Positions 24,625 through 32,801 of a stretch of 64,000 nt of DNA are shown piece after piece (within the stretch, counting starts at the first letter, position 1; each line of letters opens with the position of its first letter). The notes under the pieces were generated by a model. The model did no database searches and was not told where the DNA came from. It saw only the letters and a program-made list of their open reading frames with translations. Source of the DNA: Phycisphaerae bacterium (GTDB taxonomy: Bacteria > Planctomycetota > Phycisphaerae > UBA1845); NCBI GenBank assembly GCA_029260015.1, contig JAJDEB010000034.1, positions 272,031 to 336,030 of the forward strand, read 5' to 3'. The position numbers and the translations under genes were made by a program.

Positions 24625-25917
24625 ATGGATGGCGATACGGAAGCAACAACGACAGTTTGCTCCAAGGATTTGTCCGCCGATGTGGTCATCGTGGGTGGCG
24701 GAGCTGCCGGGTTGGCGACGGCTATTTTTTGTGCTCGACTAGACGCTTCGCGGTCGATTCTAATCCTGGACGGCGCGAGCAAACTGGGGGCGAAGATTCT
24801 TGTTTCGGGTGGTGGCCGATGCAATGTCACCAACAAGAAAGTCACCCGAGAAGACTTCTGGGGCGGTAATCCCAATGTCATCCGACGGACTCTCAGCGCC
24901 CTGTCGGCTCAAGAAACGGTTGAATTTTTTGGGTCCATCGGCGTAGAACTCCGAGAGGAGGGAGAGATTGGCAAGCTCTTCCCAGTCTCCAACAAGGCAC
25001 AAACGGTTCTCGACGCCCTACTCGCTGAAGCGAATCGACTGAACATCCGCATCTCTTGCAATCAACGCGTCACGAATGTCTCCTGCGATGCGACCGGGTT
25101 TCTCATCGAAGCAAGCGACAGATCGTACCGGACAAAGCAACTGGTGCTGGCGACAGGAGGCCAATCGTTGCCCAAGACTGGAAGCGACGGGTTCGGGTAT
25201 GAACTCGCCCGAAAACTTGGCCATACGCTGATTGCCAGGACGCCCGCGCTCGATCCCTTGAAACTCGACGGTGACTTTCATTCGCAGCTATCAGGCATCT
25301 CGCACCGTGCTTCCATATCGGTGGCGCGACCTGGCGAAAAAAGCGTAACCGCAACGGGTGAACTGTTGTGGACTCATTTCGGAATCAGTGGTCCCGTCGC
25401 CCTCGATATCTCACGTCATTGGCATCGCGCCAACATTGAAGGAATTCAACCGAAAGTCAGCGTGAGTCTGCTCCCCGATCTCGACATGTCGCAACTCGAA
25501 TCGTGGCTGCTCGATTTCGGGACGAACAATCCGAAGGCACAGATCGTCACAGCGTTGTGCCGCCTGCTGCCCAACCGCGTCGCCCAATTAGTTCTTAAAG
25601 TATTGGGTGTGGACGCCACCATGCAAATGTCGCAACTCGCCAAGGCCATTCGCCGCAAGGTCATCGCCGCCCTGCTCGAGTGGCCGATCGAAGTGACTGA
25701 CGGTCGCGGGTATACGTTCGCTGAAGCCACTGCTGGCGGTGTATCGTTGGCCGAACTTAACCCCGGAACGCTCGAATCGCGCAAGTGCCCAAGTCTGTAT
25801 CTTGTCGGTGAAATCCTTGATGTGGATGGTCGGCTTGGCGGCTTTAATTTTCAGTGGGCTTGGTCAAGCGCATGGATTGCTGGTACCGCTATTGCAAGAA
25901 AAAAACATGCCGTCTAA
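24625..25917 (+). CDS. BaiN/HI0933-family NAD(P)/FAD-dependent oxidoreductase
   Basis: A 430-residue flavoprotein. The FAD-binding Rossmann motif is VVIVGGGAAGLATAIFCARL near residue 20, followed by the family signature KILVSGGGRCNVTN. Later conserved parts are LVLATGGQSLPKTGSDGFGYELARKLGH, LLWTHFGISGPVALDISRHW, TFAEATAGGVSLAEL and LYLVGEILDVDGRLGGFNFQWAWSSG-like. Length fits the family (390-430). Characterised members reduce C=C bonds in bile-acid intermediates, but the role in most bacteria is unknown. It is convergent with rnpA, 16 bp between stops, without an evident terminator. Confidence 0.9.
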   Translation: MDGDTEATTTVCSKDLSADVVIVGGGAAGLATAIFCARLDASRSILILDGASKLGAKILVSGGGRCNVTNKKVTREDFWGGNPNVIRRTLSALSAQETVEFFGSIGVELREEGEIGKLFPVSNKAQTVLDALLAEANRLNIRISCNQRVTNVSCDATGFLIEASDRSYRTKQLVLATGGQSLPKTGSDGFGYELARKLGHTLIARTPALDPLKLDGDFHSQLSGISHRASISVARPGEKSVTATGELLWTHFGISGPVALDISRHWHRANIEGIQPKVSVSLLPDLDMSQLESWLLDFGTNNPKAQIVTALCRLLPNRVAQLVLKVLGVDATMQMSQLAKAIRRKVIAALLEWPIEVTDGRGYTFAEATAGGVSLAELNPGTLESRKCPSLYLVGEILDVDGRLGGFNFQWAWSSAWIAGTAIARKKHAV

Positions 25918-25933
25918 TTCACGCGCCGACATC

Positions 25934-26299
25934 CTAGGCGTTGCGGTCAAACTTGAGCTGCGCCTTTGAAGCCAATGCGACCAGCATGGATTCATACTCA
26001 TCTGACGATGGTTGGGTGGAACGAATGACCGCAATGAAGTCCATAGGGGGCAGTTGATGCTGAACGCGCCTGAACGCCTCACGCAGTCGTCGCCGCGATC
26101 GAACCCGCAGCACTGCCCGACCAGCCCGCCGACCAATCCGAATCCCAAGGCGGGCAAAACCAACCTCGTTGGCGTCCACATACAATCCGAATGACGGTCC
26201 ATGAACGGCACAGCGTCGAGAAAAGATTCGATTGAATTCCTCAGACGACCGAATCCGCTGAGCTTTTCGAAACTTGAATTGTCGTTGAAGTTGATTCAT
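25934..26299 (-). CDS. rnpA: Ribonuclease P protein component
   Basis: A 121-residue basic protein that binds RNase P RNA and helps process tRNA 5' leaders. The ATG at 26299 is preferred because MNQLQRQFKFRKAQRIRSSEEF aligns with the usual RnpA start; the frame extends upstream to 26380 without family similarity. The RNR-like signature is RVRSRRRLREAFRR, after GIRIGRRAGRAVLR; FIAVIRS is the conserved end strand. rpmH, which normally sits directly upstream of rnpA, is not present in any frame of the preceding 160 bases, nor are yidC or dnaA nearby. Confidence 0.85.
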   Translation of the reverse strand: MNQLQRQFKFRKAQRIRSSEEFNRIFSRRCAVHGPSFGLYVDANEVGFARLGIRIGRRAGRAVLRVRSRRRLREAFRRVQHQLPPMDFIAVIRSTQPSSDEYESMLVALASKAQLKFDRNA

Positions 26300-26499
26300 C
26301 CGCGAAAATTCGCTCCCCAGCCACCAGTCAGGCTTGTAACGTGCGGGCCACGATGATGGTCCGAATACGAGCATAAACATATACTATAGGAGAGCCAGTA
26401 TCCAAACCGATTCAACTTACTGGCCGATTCAAGTAACTGGCCGACGGATGATCTGGGCGTGACGAATTGCCATAGGGTTTGCGGGGAGGTACCGATCAA

Positions 26500-28236
26500 A
26501 TGAAGCAAATGCAATTCTCGACAACGGGCGCGACAGTCTGTTTGCTTGTTTTGGCCCATCAATGCATGGCACAAACTGCGCCTGGCAGTGATGGTCGCCT
26601 CCTCGACGCCAACAATCAGGTCGGTTCGGGCGGCATCAACAGCGCCGCGCCGCGCAACTTGTTTAATACGTCAAACCTGTACATCACCGGCAACACCACG
26701 CGCGGCACGGCCTTCCAAGGATTCTCGCCGGTGCGCAATCAGTTCAGCCTTTATTCCACATTGCCATCTACCGCGTTGGCCAACTTCGAGCGCGACTCAG
26801 TCGGACTGGATACACTTTCCGGATATGGTGCGATCGGTGTGACCAATCCATATTTCAATCGCACCCAAACCGTCGCGAATGCGGGGGCCATCAGCGACGG
26901 TCGAAACTTGATCGGGTCGTCTGCACCAGCCAACAATTTTTTCACCCCGACGAATCACTCACTTCCATCTCAATTTAGTGGAATACGATCCAACGATCTC
27001 GCAAACGAATTCAACATCAACCCCGCTTCTTCGGGCTCGACGCTCTCCGGTGTCGCCCCCTTGACGGATTATTCGGGATATGCCAATTCGTTGGATCGGC
27101 TGCGTATGGGCCGAGAGACTTCAGGCCTGCAATCAAGCCCATTGTTTCCCAATACCAGCGATCGGTTTTCGTTGGCGGGAACACCAATTTATCAAAACCC
27201 ATATGTCGATCCATATGGCGGCAGCAACGACTCACTCTTGCGCAGTACGTCGCGATTGGATCGATCACGACGTTCGATCGATGACCCGCTTCGCCGCCCC
27301 ACCAGTGAAGAAATGCTGAGTTCGTCGCGCGGACTCGTGTCTCCAACATCGGTGGCGCCGCGGCTATTTCAGTCATCGCTCAATGAAACGCAGCGTGATC
27401 CGTTGACAGGACGAACACTCCCTGACGACTCACGCTATCTTGCGATCCAATCGGCAGATTCGGGAGATTTTCTTAGCCCATCGTCATTGACCACCCCCAC
27501 CGGATCAACCACCGCGCGGGGTACTACACCCGTCGGCATGAATTCGTATGCGGCGCAAGAGCTGAACGCCGACTTTGACGATTACTCGCCCGAATCGATC
27601 GCTGCCGCAAGTAGTATTCTGGAAATGGTCGATGCGGATCCGTCGATTGCACAGGAGTTTGAAGAACGCCCAGGAATGCAAGATCGGGTGACGCGTGCGC
27701 AGTCTGTTTTGGAACGGGCGGCTTCCCAGTCGCTTTCAACGTTCGGTGGCACCCATCAGAATTCCAGTGCGCAGCTGATCGCCGATGCAGAGAAGCAAGT
27801 TCAGGATGGGCAATATTACCAAGCCGCCAAGCTATATGAGATGGCGTCGCGGTTGGCGCCTGACGAGGCGATGCCCCGGTTGGGACAGGCCCACGCACTA
27901 TTTGCTGCCGGTGAATTCATGACGGCATACCGACATCTCGTGCGAGCGATTGATATGTATCCCGCGTTTGGTTACCTGAACTTTGACCTGACGACATTTA
28001 TTCCGGACGCGAATCTGATTGACATTCGGCGTGCGAAACTTGAGGAACTCTTGAAGTCTAAAGAAGACTATCGACTTCGATTCCTCCTTGGGTATGTGGA
28101 ATACTATCTGGGGTTGGAGCAATTCGGTGTGCCGAATCTCCGACGGGCAGCCGGTGATGCGCCAGCTGGTTCGATTCCGGCACGGTTCCCGGATATTTTG
28201 GAACGCCCCGCCGCCGCCAGTCAGCCGAAGGAATAG
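26500..28236 (+). CDS. Secreted tetratricopeptide-repeat protein
   Basis: A 578-residue protein. ATG 26500 has GGAGG 10 bases upstream and gives a signal peptide (MKQMQFSTTGATVCLLVLAHQCMAQ). Residues of about 25-390 are a disordered Ser/Asn/Gly/Thr-rich region (SNLYITGNTTRGTAFQG, RSTSRLDRSRRSIDD) with no recognisable domain. Residues of about 425-560 are TPR-like: AEKQVQDGQYYQAAKLYEMA, RLGQAHALFAAGEFMTAYRH, RFLLGYVEYYLGLEQFGV. It is probably periplasmic or on the surface, with the TPRs as a protein-interaction platform. Not recognised beyond this. Confidence 0.85.
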   Translation: MKQMQFSTTGATVCLLVLAHQCMAQTAPGSDGRLLDANNQVGSGGINSAAPRNLFNTSNLYITGNTTRGTAFQGFSPVRNQFSLYSTLPSTALANFERDSVGLDTLSGYGAIGVTNPYFNRTQTVANAGAISDGRNLIGSSAPANNFFTPTNHSLPSQFSGIRSNDLANEFNINPASSGSTLSGVAPLTDYSGYANSLDRLRMGRETSGLQSSPLFPNTSDRFSLAGTPIYQNPYVDPYGGSNDSLLRSTSRLDRSRRSIDDPLRRPTSEEMLSSSRGLVSPTSVAPRLFQSSLNETQRDPLTGRTLPDDSRYLAIQSADSGDFLSPSSLTTPTGSTTARGTTPVGMNSYAAQELNADFDDYSPESIAAASSILEMVDADPSIAQEFEERPGMQDRVTRAQSVLERAASQSLSTFGGTHQNSSAQLIADAEKQVQDGQYYQAAKLYEMASRLAPDEAMPRLGQAHALFAAGEFMTAYRHLVRAIDMYPAFGYLNFDLTTFIPDANLIDIRRAKLEELLKSKEDYRLRFLLGYVEYYLGLEQFGVPNLRRAAGDAPAGSIPARFPDILERPAAASQPKE

Positions 28237-28297
28237 GCCAGCCGGCACGAGTTTCAAGATCGTGCGCCCGTTAGATTTGCGACCTTACTGGCTCAAT

Positions 28298-28606
28298 CTA
28301 AAGCTGAGCCAACCAGACGCGATCATCGAATTCGACCTGACTGTCTTCCAGTCGCCTTGACGATCGGGCTTTCTTCGCTTGCTGGCTGCGTCGGACCGAT
28401 GCCGGCACGAGGGCGAAGACTGCCAATCCGACAGGGGCCAGGATCGCGATGGTCAGGCTGAGCCCCAGAATCAGGGTCCAAGTCGCCACCCAACCACCGA
28501 ACACAATGACCGAGAACAATGCGTAAGCACAGACCCGACCAATCATCGCAATGTCGAGTTTCTTGGTCGAATCCTGTAACGCCATTTGGGGAGTGTGGGA
28601 GATCAT
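28298..28606 (-). CDS. Small membrane protein with two helices
   Basis: A 102-residue protein. Two hydrophobic segments (about 22-45, VCAYALFSVIVFGGWVATW, and 47-69, LGLSLTIAILAPVGLAVFAL) form a hairpin, followed by a basic tail (SVRRSQQAKKARSSRR) that should be cytoplasmic. GAGG lies close before the ATG. Convergent with the TPR protein, 61 bp between stops. No family is recognised. Confidence 0.6.
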   Translation of the reverse strand: MISHTPQMALQDSTKKLDIAMIGRVCAYALFSVIVFGGWVATWTLILGLSLTIAILAPVGLAVFALVPASVRRSQQAKKARSSRRLEDSQVEFDDRVWLAQL

Positions 28607-28889
28607 GCCGCCTCATAGCCTCCAACGAAACAATGGAATCCAGTACCACTATTTCGATGCTAACGGGCGGACGGATGCAACTCTATCGGGAAATGTCTGC
28701 AGCTTGAAATCAAAGTCACGGTAGCAATAACATAATTGCATTATCACTGACCCAACTGTGAATTCTTCTGACCGAAGCGTCACCTTTTGTCAGTAATACG
28801 CATCAAGTTCAGTATCTGCTTCACTGTTGCCCGGCTTGATTCGTTGTTCGAATTCGAAAACAAGACTCTCTATTTCCACACCGCTTGAA

Positions 28890-31598
28890 CTAAAGCGGCT
28901 CACCTTCCGGCGTGTATTCCTTCGGTGCGGGAAGATCGAGTCCATCAAGTTGCGGCAGAATGGTCTTTTTGTCGCCAACAAGTATGAGAACGGATCGTTC
29001 AAGGGCGATGGCGTTGCGGGCCATCTTGTTGAGTTGATCATCCGTCACCTTTTTCATAGTTGCGAGGTCGCTGGACAACTCCGTCAATGGCCGATTGTTC
29101 CTGACCAGTTCGATGGCGACACCGAGCATACCGCTTAGCCCCGCAAAGGATTGAACGGTTTGCATTCGCACGGTCGCCTGCGACTTGGTTGTCTCATCAC
29201 CTGAAACGTCACCGCCGCGAATGGCTTTGAATTCCTTGAGGAACTCTCCGATCGATGCACCGGTGACGTCCGCACGAACCCTCGCCGATGCCACGAAATA
29301 TCCCACACTGGGATTCATCGAGAAACTGCAACGGGCACCATATGTATACCCCTTGTCTTCACGTAAGTTCTGGTTCAAGCGACTTGTAAAGCTTCCACCC
29401 AAAATCGTACCCATTAGCTCAAGCGCGTTTCGATCAGGCGAATCGTAAGCGGGTGCCGGCATGTAAAACGAAACGACCGTCTGTACCGCACCGGGCCGAT
29501 CGACGAGGACAACACGCATCGAGTCGTCGCCGGTTTGCGGATAGGTCGGAGCGTCAGCAAATTTCTGCCCGTCGGACTTCCAGCCGCTCAAGCGACTCTC
29601 TAATTGCGACTTAAGTTTTTCAGTAGAAATATCACCGGCTGCGAGAATCACGACGTTGTCATGACGAAACATTGCCTGATGCCACGCCTTGGCATCATTC
29701 AGCGAGATGGTTTCGACAGTTTCGACATCGCCATCACTGCTGCGGCTATATGGATGCGTGTCACCAAAGAACGCACGCATTCCAACACGCACCGCCACCG
29801 CCGCCGGGAAGTCCATGCGACGTTTGAGTTGTTCGATGTGCAACCCGTGAATGCGATCCCATTCGCTCTGTTCAAACCGAGGGCGAATAATCGCATCAGT
29901 TGCAAGGGCCAGTGATTCCTCAAAGTTGCGTGCCAACGCCGACAGTCGCGCCGTGGTTGATTCGTGCCCACTGCCTGCCGAAAAACTCGCACCGAGCGCG
30001 TCGAGTCGATCAGAAAACTCAATCGCACTCAGGTCGCCCGCGCCTTCATCCAGCATGTTCGTGGTCAAGGAAGACAAGCCGGATTTGCCTCGCGGATCAT
30101 AATCGGAACCGGTCGGCCACAAGAATCGAAGTTCGACAAGTGGTAATTCGCTGCGCTGCCAGTGATGAACTTTGATGCCATTGGACAGCGCAAACGAACT
30201 GGGGGCAGGCGGGTCAAACGCTTTTGCTGTTGATGCGCTGGGCCTTGATTCTCTGGGGTTTTCGTCCGGGGTCTTGATTTCCGGAATGACCCGCATCACC
30301 AATCTTGCGTCGGCCGTCAGCACTTTGCGGGCTGCGTCTCGAACTGCATGCGGTGTTGCGTTTCGGTAGCGATCGAGATCGGTCTTAAACGAGTTGGGTT
30401 CGCCAAAGTAGAAATCGTACATGTTGAGGCGGTCCGCTTTGGTTAGAATCGACTGCAATTCATCGACAGACCCGTACTCAAGCTGCGCCTTCTGGCGTTC
30501 CAATTCATCTTTGGTTGGCCCATCTTTCAAGAAGACCGCGACCGCACTGTCAATCGCATCTTCAATCTGTTGCAACTCGACACCCGGCTTGGCCGTCGCT
30601 TCAATAAAGAAAAGCGAACCCAAAAGTGACGACGCCTGATACGCGTTCACATCGGTCGCCAACTCATTCTTGTAAATCAATTCTTGATACAGGCGACTGG
30701 ATATTCCTGACGCCAGGACTTCTGCCGCAAGGTCCATCTCCGCATCGCCGGTTTGGTAACGTGCGGGGCTATGATAGACCATGTGCGTTCGAGCGTTTTG
30801 CACATTGTCGGTATACGTCAGCATCTTAACGCCGTCCATTTGCACGGGTGCTGCTTCTGCGTGGACAACCTCTGAACCGCGCGGTAGCGTTCCGAACAGT
30901 TTTTCAACCAGCGGTTTGATGACATTGGGGTCAAAGTCGCCAGCCACCACCAACGACGCGTTGCTTGGAACGTAGTACTTCGCGAAGAAATTCTTAACGT
31001 CATCGACCGTTGCGGCTTCCAAGTCCTCATGCGAACCGATCACTGTTCCGTGATAGGGATGCCCTTCAGGAAACATGATCTGGTAAATTGCCAGATTCGC
31101 CTTGCCATAAGGAACGTTCTCGATGCTCTGCCGACGTTCGTTGCGTACAACCGCCCGCTGCTTGTCGAGCTTTTCACGCGTCATTTCCTTACCGAGATCT
31201 TCAAGACGATCGGCATCGAGCCAAAGCAGCGTCGGCAACAATTCAGCCGGTCCCATCGAAAAGTAATTCGTGCGATCTTCGCTGGTCGTGGCATTGTTCC
31301 AACCGCCCCCCGATTCCATCAAGGTGTCAAAATCGCCTCCGGGCACGCGGCGAGTTCCCATGAACATCAGGTGTTCAAAAAGGTGGGCAAAACCCGATCG
31401 CCCGATGGCTTCGTCTTTTGCACCAACGCGATACCAGATGTTGATACAAGCAGTGGGTAACGAGTGATCTTCGTGAAGGATCACCGTCATACCGTTGTCG
31501 AGCGTGTACTTCTCGTATTCAACGTTTTGGGCATTGGCCGACGAAACAGACAGCGCCAACAAAAGAAACATTCCGACGATCAGGCTTTTCATATTCAT
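28890..31598 (-). CDS. Secreted M16-family zinc metallopeptidase (insulinase/pitrilysin type)
   Basis: A 902-residue protein. A signal peptide (MNMKSLIVGMFLLLALSVSSANAQ) precedes two tandem M16 units. The N-terminal unit is catalytic: the inverted zinc motif is FAHLFEHLMF (H-x2-E-H), with a downstream Glu expected in the RNERRQSIENVPYG region. The C-terminal unit (from about 460) has a degenerate equivalent (GLSSLTTNMLDEGAG) and should be structural, as in mitochondrial-processing-peptidase-like and bacterial fused M16 proteins. A GAGG lies 4 bases before the first ATG; the second ATG, two codons in, is equally possible. It starts 12 bp after the dcyD-like gene, so they are co-transcribed. 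It probably degrades peptides in the periplasm. Confidence 0.92.
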   Translation of the reverse strand: MNMKSLIVGMFLLLALSVSSANAQNVEYEKYTLDNGMTVILHEDHSLPTACINIWYRVGAKDEAIGRSGFAHLFEHLMFMGTRRVPGGDFDTLMESGGGWNNATTSEDRTNYFSMGPAELLPTLLWLDADRLEDLGKEMTREKLDKQRAVVRNERRQSIENVPYGKANLAIYQIMFPEGHPYHGTVIGSHEDLEAATVDDVKNFFAKYYVPSNASLVVAGDFDPNVIKPLVEKLFGTLPRGSEVVHAEAAPVQMDGVKMLTYTDNVQNARTHMVYHSPARYQTGDAEMDLAAEVLASGISSRLYQELIYKNELATDVNAYQASSLLGSLFFIEATAKPGVELQQIEDAIDSAVAVFLKDGPTKDELERQKAQLEYGSVDELQSILTKADRLNMYDFYFGEPNSFKTDLDRYRNATPHAVRDAARKVLTADARLVMRVIPEIKTPDENPRESRPSASTAKAFDPPAPSSFALSNGIKVHHWQRSELPLVELRFLWPTGSDYDPRGKSGLSSLTTNMLDEGAGDLSAIEFSDRLDALGASFSAGSGHESTTARLSALARNFEESLALATDAIIRPRFEQSEWDRIHGLHIEQLKRRMDFPAAVAVRVGMRAFFGDTHPYSRSSDGDVETVETISLNDAKAWHQAMFRHDNVVILAAGDISTEKLKSQLESRLSGWKSDGQKFADAPTYPQTGDDSMRVVLVDRPGAVQTVVSFYMPAPAYDSPDRNALELMGTILGGSFTSRLNQNLREDKGYTYGARCSFSMNPSVGYFVASARVRADVTGASIGEFLKEFKAIRGGDVSGDETTKSQATVRMQTVQSFAGLSGMLGVAIELVRNNRPLTELSSDLATMKKVTDDQLNKMARNAIALERSVLILVGDKKTILPQLDGLDLPAPKEYTPEGEPL

Positions 31599-31610
31599 TA
31601 ATCCTCTGGA

Positions 31611-32636
31611 TCAGGTTTTGTGGAGGAATTGATTAATCAGTTCTTTTTTCGGAAAGAGGCCAAACAGCCCGCCAGTATGAATGAATAGCACGTCACCTTC
31701 AGTCTTGATCTGACCGTCCTTGAATGCGCGGTCGAAGGCGTACAACGTTTTCCCGGTATACACCGGGTCGAGAAAAATGCCCGTTTGGCCTGCAAATTCC
31801 GTGATGAATTGGATCTCGGCTTCGCTGCTGAGCGCGTATCCCTTGCCGACAGCCGGGATTAGTTCAATGCTCAGGTCATTGATGGAGATATCGAACTGCC
31901 AGCGGGCGATCGAGCGATTCAGATAGTCCGTGACCTTCGGTCGCCAGGTGTCAGGTGTGCCATCGACTGTCGCACCGATGACGTTGACGTTCAAGCCGAA
32001 AAGCCTTGCACCGAGCAACATGCCAACGTATGTGCCCCCACTGCCCAACGGAACGACAACAGTCGAAACATTGGGCGCGACATTAGCCAGGTCACCAGCA
32101 AGTTCTTGCGCTGCACTTACGTATCCGAGCACGCCCACTTCGTCAGAACCGCCCGACGTCATCACATAAGGCCGCCTGCCGAGTTGGCGAAGATCGTCGG
32201 CGATACAATGCATGCGATCGGAACGCACCTCACTCGAGGCGTCAGGATGAATGCGAATGTCCGCTCCGCTCATCTTCGCCAGCAAGAGGTTTCCGTCGGA
32301 TTCGCCTGGCTCGTCACCAGACAAAACCAAAACGCAACCAAACCCCAAACGCCGGGCAACGATCGCCGTCGCACGGGCATGATTCGACTGCACGCCACCG
32401 CAAGTTACCAGCGTATCGCAATTCTGCATCAGCGCTTCACCGACCAGATACTCAAGCTTGCGAATTTTGTTGCCCGACATCGGACAATCAGTCAGGTCAT
32501 CGCGTTTAATAAACAGGCGATTGGTACCAAATTGATATGAACACGACTCGATTGGAGTGGGTATCCGCGCGAGGGGGACACGTTCCGCGCGCATCCAAAG
32601 TGAGTCGATCGAATTGACATCTGACGTCGTATTCAA
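31611..32636 (-). CDS. dcyD: PLP-dependent D-cysteine desulfhydrase / ACC deaminase-family enzyme
   Basis: A 341-residue fold-type II PLP enzyme. The PLP lysine is in SGNKIRKLEYL (after FIKRDDLTDCPM), the Asn/Ser pocket is CGGVQSNHARATA, and the phosphate-binding loop is PLGSGGTYVGML. The C-terminal IHTGGLFGLFP is the family's end motif. D-cysteine desulfhydrases give pyruvate, sulfide and ammonia. ACC deaminases share the fold, and other D-amino acid substrates cannot be excluded, so the symbol is tentative. The start is TTG at 32636, decided by GAGG 8 bases upstream; the first ATG (32594) has no such site. It is cotranscribed with the M16 peptidase. Confidence 0.82.
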   Translation of the reverse strand: MNTTSDVNSIDSLWMRAERVPLARIPTPIESCSYQFGTNRLFIKRDDLTDCPMSGNKIRKLEYLVGEALMQNCDTLVTCGGVQSNHARATAIVARRLGFGCVLVLSGDEPGESDGNLLLAKMSGADIRIHPDASSEVRSDRMHCIADDLRQLGRRPYVMTSGGSDEVGVLGYVSAAQELAGDLANVAPNVSTVVVPLGSGGTYVGMLLGARLFGLNVNVIGATVDGTPDTWRPKVTDYLNRSIARWQFDISINDLSIELIPAVGKGYALSSEAEIQFITEFAGQTGIFLDPVYTGKTLYAFDRAFKDGQIKTEGDVLFIHTGGLFGLFPKKELINQFLHKT

Positions 32637-32644
32637 AGAAAGTG

Positions 32645-32648
32645 CCTC
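32645..32648 (-). promoter_or_regulatory. Ribosome-binding site deciding a TTG start
   Basis: GAGG on the minus strand, 8 bases before the TTG at 32636. It supports the longer form of the PLP enzyme over the internal ATG at 32594. Confidence 0.65.
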
Positions 32649-32801
32649 AAGAATGTAAGGCTCAATTTAGCGAACCAAGGCAGCACGACAAGCCTTTACA
32701 AGTTCAGACAAGCGATTCCTGTCGGCTGCAAATCATTGACTCAACAACCCGCAATCAGGTAGCCTTGATGGAAATCAAGTCGCACTCTGGAGAATCGATC
32801 T

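Noticed and set aside
26310..26460. rpmH upstream of rnpA
   Set aside because: Read in all minus-strand frames; no L34-like MKRT-Q-P start or basic 44-residue peptide is present.
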